Source: Halocaridina rubra (taxonomy: Eukaryota > Arthropoda > Malacostraca > Decapoda > Atyidae). Taken from it: 64,000 nt of DNA. The position numbers were made by a program, and so were the translations under genes. Of this stretch, positions 59,630-64,000 are shown in pieces. The stretch's first letter is position 1. Every line of letters begins with the position of its first letter. Where the stretch lies: contig JAXCGZ010007647.1 in assembly GCA_037179515.1 (NCBI GenBank), positions 47,501 through 111,500 of the forward strand. The letters are read 5' to 3'. The notes below the pieces were generated by a model. It saw only the letters and a list, made by a program, of their open reading frames with translations. It was not told the origin of the DNA and did not search any database.

Positions 59630-59846
59630 CAAAAGTTAAAGTTTGCGGCTTTAGCCCTCCTTTCAGAGGCATCGCCCCTGCTCTGGCGAGCGTCAGCCGG
59701 TGCAAGCCCCAACCTCCCACTGGGGTGTCCAGCCACAGCAGTAGCCTTCCAGTAAACTGCTTAAACTCTCGGTCCTGAACTGGAACCGATCTGTCGACCT
59801 CGCGAATGAGAGGCCAGTGCGTTACCACTGCACTAGCCAGAAGGCT
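59630..59846 (-). mobile_element. SINE-A copy 3
   Basis: The minus strand begins GCCTTCTGGCTAGTGCAGTG, then GATCGGTTCCAGTTC, GAGAGTTTAAGCAG and GGCTGACG. It carries a longer 3' part (AGGGGCGATGCCTCTGAAAG) than copy 2. Confidence 0.85.
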
Positions 59847-60065
59847 ATAATAATCCCCTGGAATTTTTATGTGAATACATCGCTGTTCGTTGCCAGTACT
59901 TGCTGTAAAATGCATTTTTAAATTCTTATTCTGCAATTTGCTTTAAATGCATTTTTAAATGTTTATCTTATATTTTACGTTATGGAACTCATATATCGTA
60001 TGTTGCAATACTGAATAAGGAATGTTATATATCTCTTTGGAATTTATATACTCTGTGGTCTGGGG

Positions 60066-60142
60066 TGACGATTCGTCAGGTGTTGTAGGTTAGGATGACA
60101 ATTCTTCAGGTGGGATCTCACGGGGTGACGATTCTTCAGGTG
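60066..60142. repeat. 30-bp tandem repeat, three units
   Basis: TGACGATTCGTCAGGTG at 60066, TGACAATTCTTCAGGTG at 60096 and TGACGATTCTTCAGGTG at 60126, an exact 30-bp period. The flanking 59850-60065 shows nothing recognisable. Confidence 0.85.
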
Positions 60143-60232
60143 GGCATTATGAGAAAATACAAAGAAAGGGGATCCTTAGTTCACTAGCCCCGCCCCATCT
60201 AGTCAAATTTTACGACACCCTGAGAGCAAGGT

Positions 60233-60233
<1 letters not shown>

Positions 60234-60309
<76 letters not shown>
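60234..60309. repeat. (AT)n array
   Basis: About 37 AT units before the inverted SINE-like array. Confidence 0.95.
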
Positions 60310-60312
<3 letters not shown>

Positions 60313-61450
60313 TCATTTTTTACCCCGACCGGGACTCGAACCTAGGACTTATAATTACTAAGTCAAGGCGCTACCAACTACTCACCACAGAAGGTTAAAA
60401 GGAATCCAATCTAATAGCTTATATCTGCTATACTTAGGATGATGAACGCATTCTAACTGAATGCCACTATCTTCATATTACAGATTCCCCAACCTCACTC
60501 GTGGCTTCATTTTCGCATTTAATTCAATTCCCAATTTCATTCGGGCTATACAATAATCAATTAAGCACATTACATATGTGAAAGCATGAATCATCATTTA
60601 CCCCGACCGGAACTCGAACCTAGGACTTATAATTACTAAGTCAAGGCGCTACCAACTACACACCACAGAAGGTTAAAAGGAATCCAACCTTATAGCTTAT
60701 ATCTGCTATACTTAGGAGTAAACGCATTCTTATATCTGCTAAGTATAGCAGATATAAGCTATAAGGTTGGATTCCTTTTAACCTTCTGTGGTGTGTAGTT
60801 GGTAGCACCTTAACTTAGTAATTATAAGTCCTAGGTTCGAGTTCAGGTCGGGGTAAAAAATGATTCATGTTTTCACATATGTAATGTGCTTAATTGATTA
60901 TTGTATAGCCCGAATGAGATTGGGAATTGAATTAAATGCAGAAAAGAAGCCACGAGTGAGGTTGGGGAATCTGTAATATGAACATAGTGGCATTCAGTTA
61001 AAATGCGTTCATTCCTAAGTATAGCAGATATAAGCTATAAGGTTGGATTCCTTTTAACCTTCTGTGGTGTGTAGCTGGTAGCGCCTTGACTTAGTAATTA
61101 TAAGTCCTAGGTTCGAGTCCCGGTCAGGGTAAAAAATGATTCATGTTCTCACATATGTAATGTGCTTAATTGATTATTGCATAGCCCGAATGAGATTGGG
61201 AATTAAATTAAATGCGAAAATAAAGATACGAGTGAGGTTGGGGAATCTGTAATATGAAGATAGTGGCATTCAGTTAGAATGCGTTCATTCCTAAGTATAG
61301 CAGATTTAAGCTATAAGGTTGGATTCCTTTTAACCCTCTGTGGTGTGCAGTTGTTAGCGCCATGACTTAGTAATTATAAATCATAGGTTCGAGTCCTGGT
61401 CGGGGTAAAAAGTGATTCATGTTCTCACATATGCAAAATATGCTAAATTG

Positions 61451-61452
<2 letters not shown>
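60310..61452. repeat. Inverted tandem array of a ~277-bp tRNA-derived unit (SINE-C), five copies
   Basis: Two copies on the minus strand (B-box at 60336 and 60614) and three on the plus strand (60831, 61107, 61384) meet near 60730. The unit contains a tRNA-like part: TAGTTGGTAGCGCC as A-box, an ACTTA/TAAGT stem with a 7-base GTAATTA loop, and CTAGGTTCGAGTCCCGG. The acceptor stem does not pair, so it is tRNA-derived rather than a working tRNA. The rest of the unit (AATGTGCTTAATTGATTATT, GTGAGGTTGGGGAATCTG) is shared by all copies. Confidence 0.85.

Positions 61453-64000
<2,548 letters not shown>

Noticed and set aside
60310..61150. Functional tRNA genes
   Set aside because: A- and B-boxes are present but the acceptor stem does not pair and the units are in an inverted repeat array; tRNA-derived repeat is the better call.

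Overview
This is a eukaryotic, repeat-dominated window. There is no operon structure, no ribosome binding site pattern and no bacterial or phage gene set. Very long (AT)n and (TTA)n microsatellites, RTE-, CR1/L2- and RNase H-bearing LINEs, Ty3/Gypsy elements, Tigger/pogo DNA transposons and several tRNA-derived SINE families make an arthropod, most likely a decapod crustacean, the best guess. That assignment is inference from repeat style, not from a diagnostic gene.

Layout. 1-6867: a dead Tigger transposon split by an RTE LINE, which is itself split by an L2/CR1-like fragment. 6868-17407: (AT)n/(GT)n followed by a head-to-tail train of CR1-like LINE copies on the minus strand, including three nearly identical 1,903-bp tandem units. 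17408-18498: small pogo-type MITE pieces with two SINE insertions. 18499-20045: a long palindrome with mirrored (TTA)n/(TAA)n arrays. 20046-22335: no gene seen, one ~275-bp tandem duplication. 22336-24191: a second RTE-like LINE beside (TTA)n. 24361-29745: two abutting Gypsy elements. 30525-39233: a near full-length CR1-like LINE lying in an ACC-rich minisatellite and interrupted by a 4.5-kb minus-strand LINE. 41220-46180: opposed fragments of an I/Jockey-like LINE with gag, reverse transcriptase (RT) and RNase H remnants. 57400-62537: SINEs, (AT)n arrays and an inverted SINE-like satellite. 62538-64000: another CR1-like copy running off the end.

The one convincing host gene is on the minus strand from about 56659 to 47208. 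A signal-peptide exon (56659-56593), a CLIP-like cysteine exon (55573-55441), a calcium-binding EGF exon (52683-52558) and two C-type-lectin-like exons (52365-52189 and 47518-47208, ending in a stop) have consensus splice sites. All three junctions that can be tested are phase 1 and join in frame. At least one exon between the CLIP-like and EGF exons is not securely located. The last intron holds a Gypsy element with intact LTR ends and a 5-bp target duplication, itself interrupted by an RNase H LINE; an upstream intron holds an RTE-like LINE. The predicted product is a secreted CLIP-EGF-CTLD protein, plausibly an extracellular recognition protein of innate immunity. The domain combination is the most interesting biology here.

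Most transposon genes are dead. Stops, frameshifts and lost catalytic residues are visible in a Tigger transposase, a Gypsy protease, RT and integrase, and several LINE RTs. The tandem CR1-like units look recent because they are almost identical.
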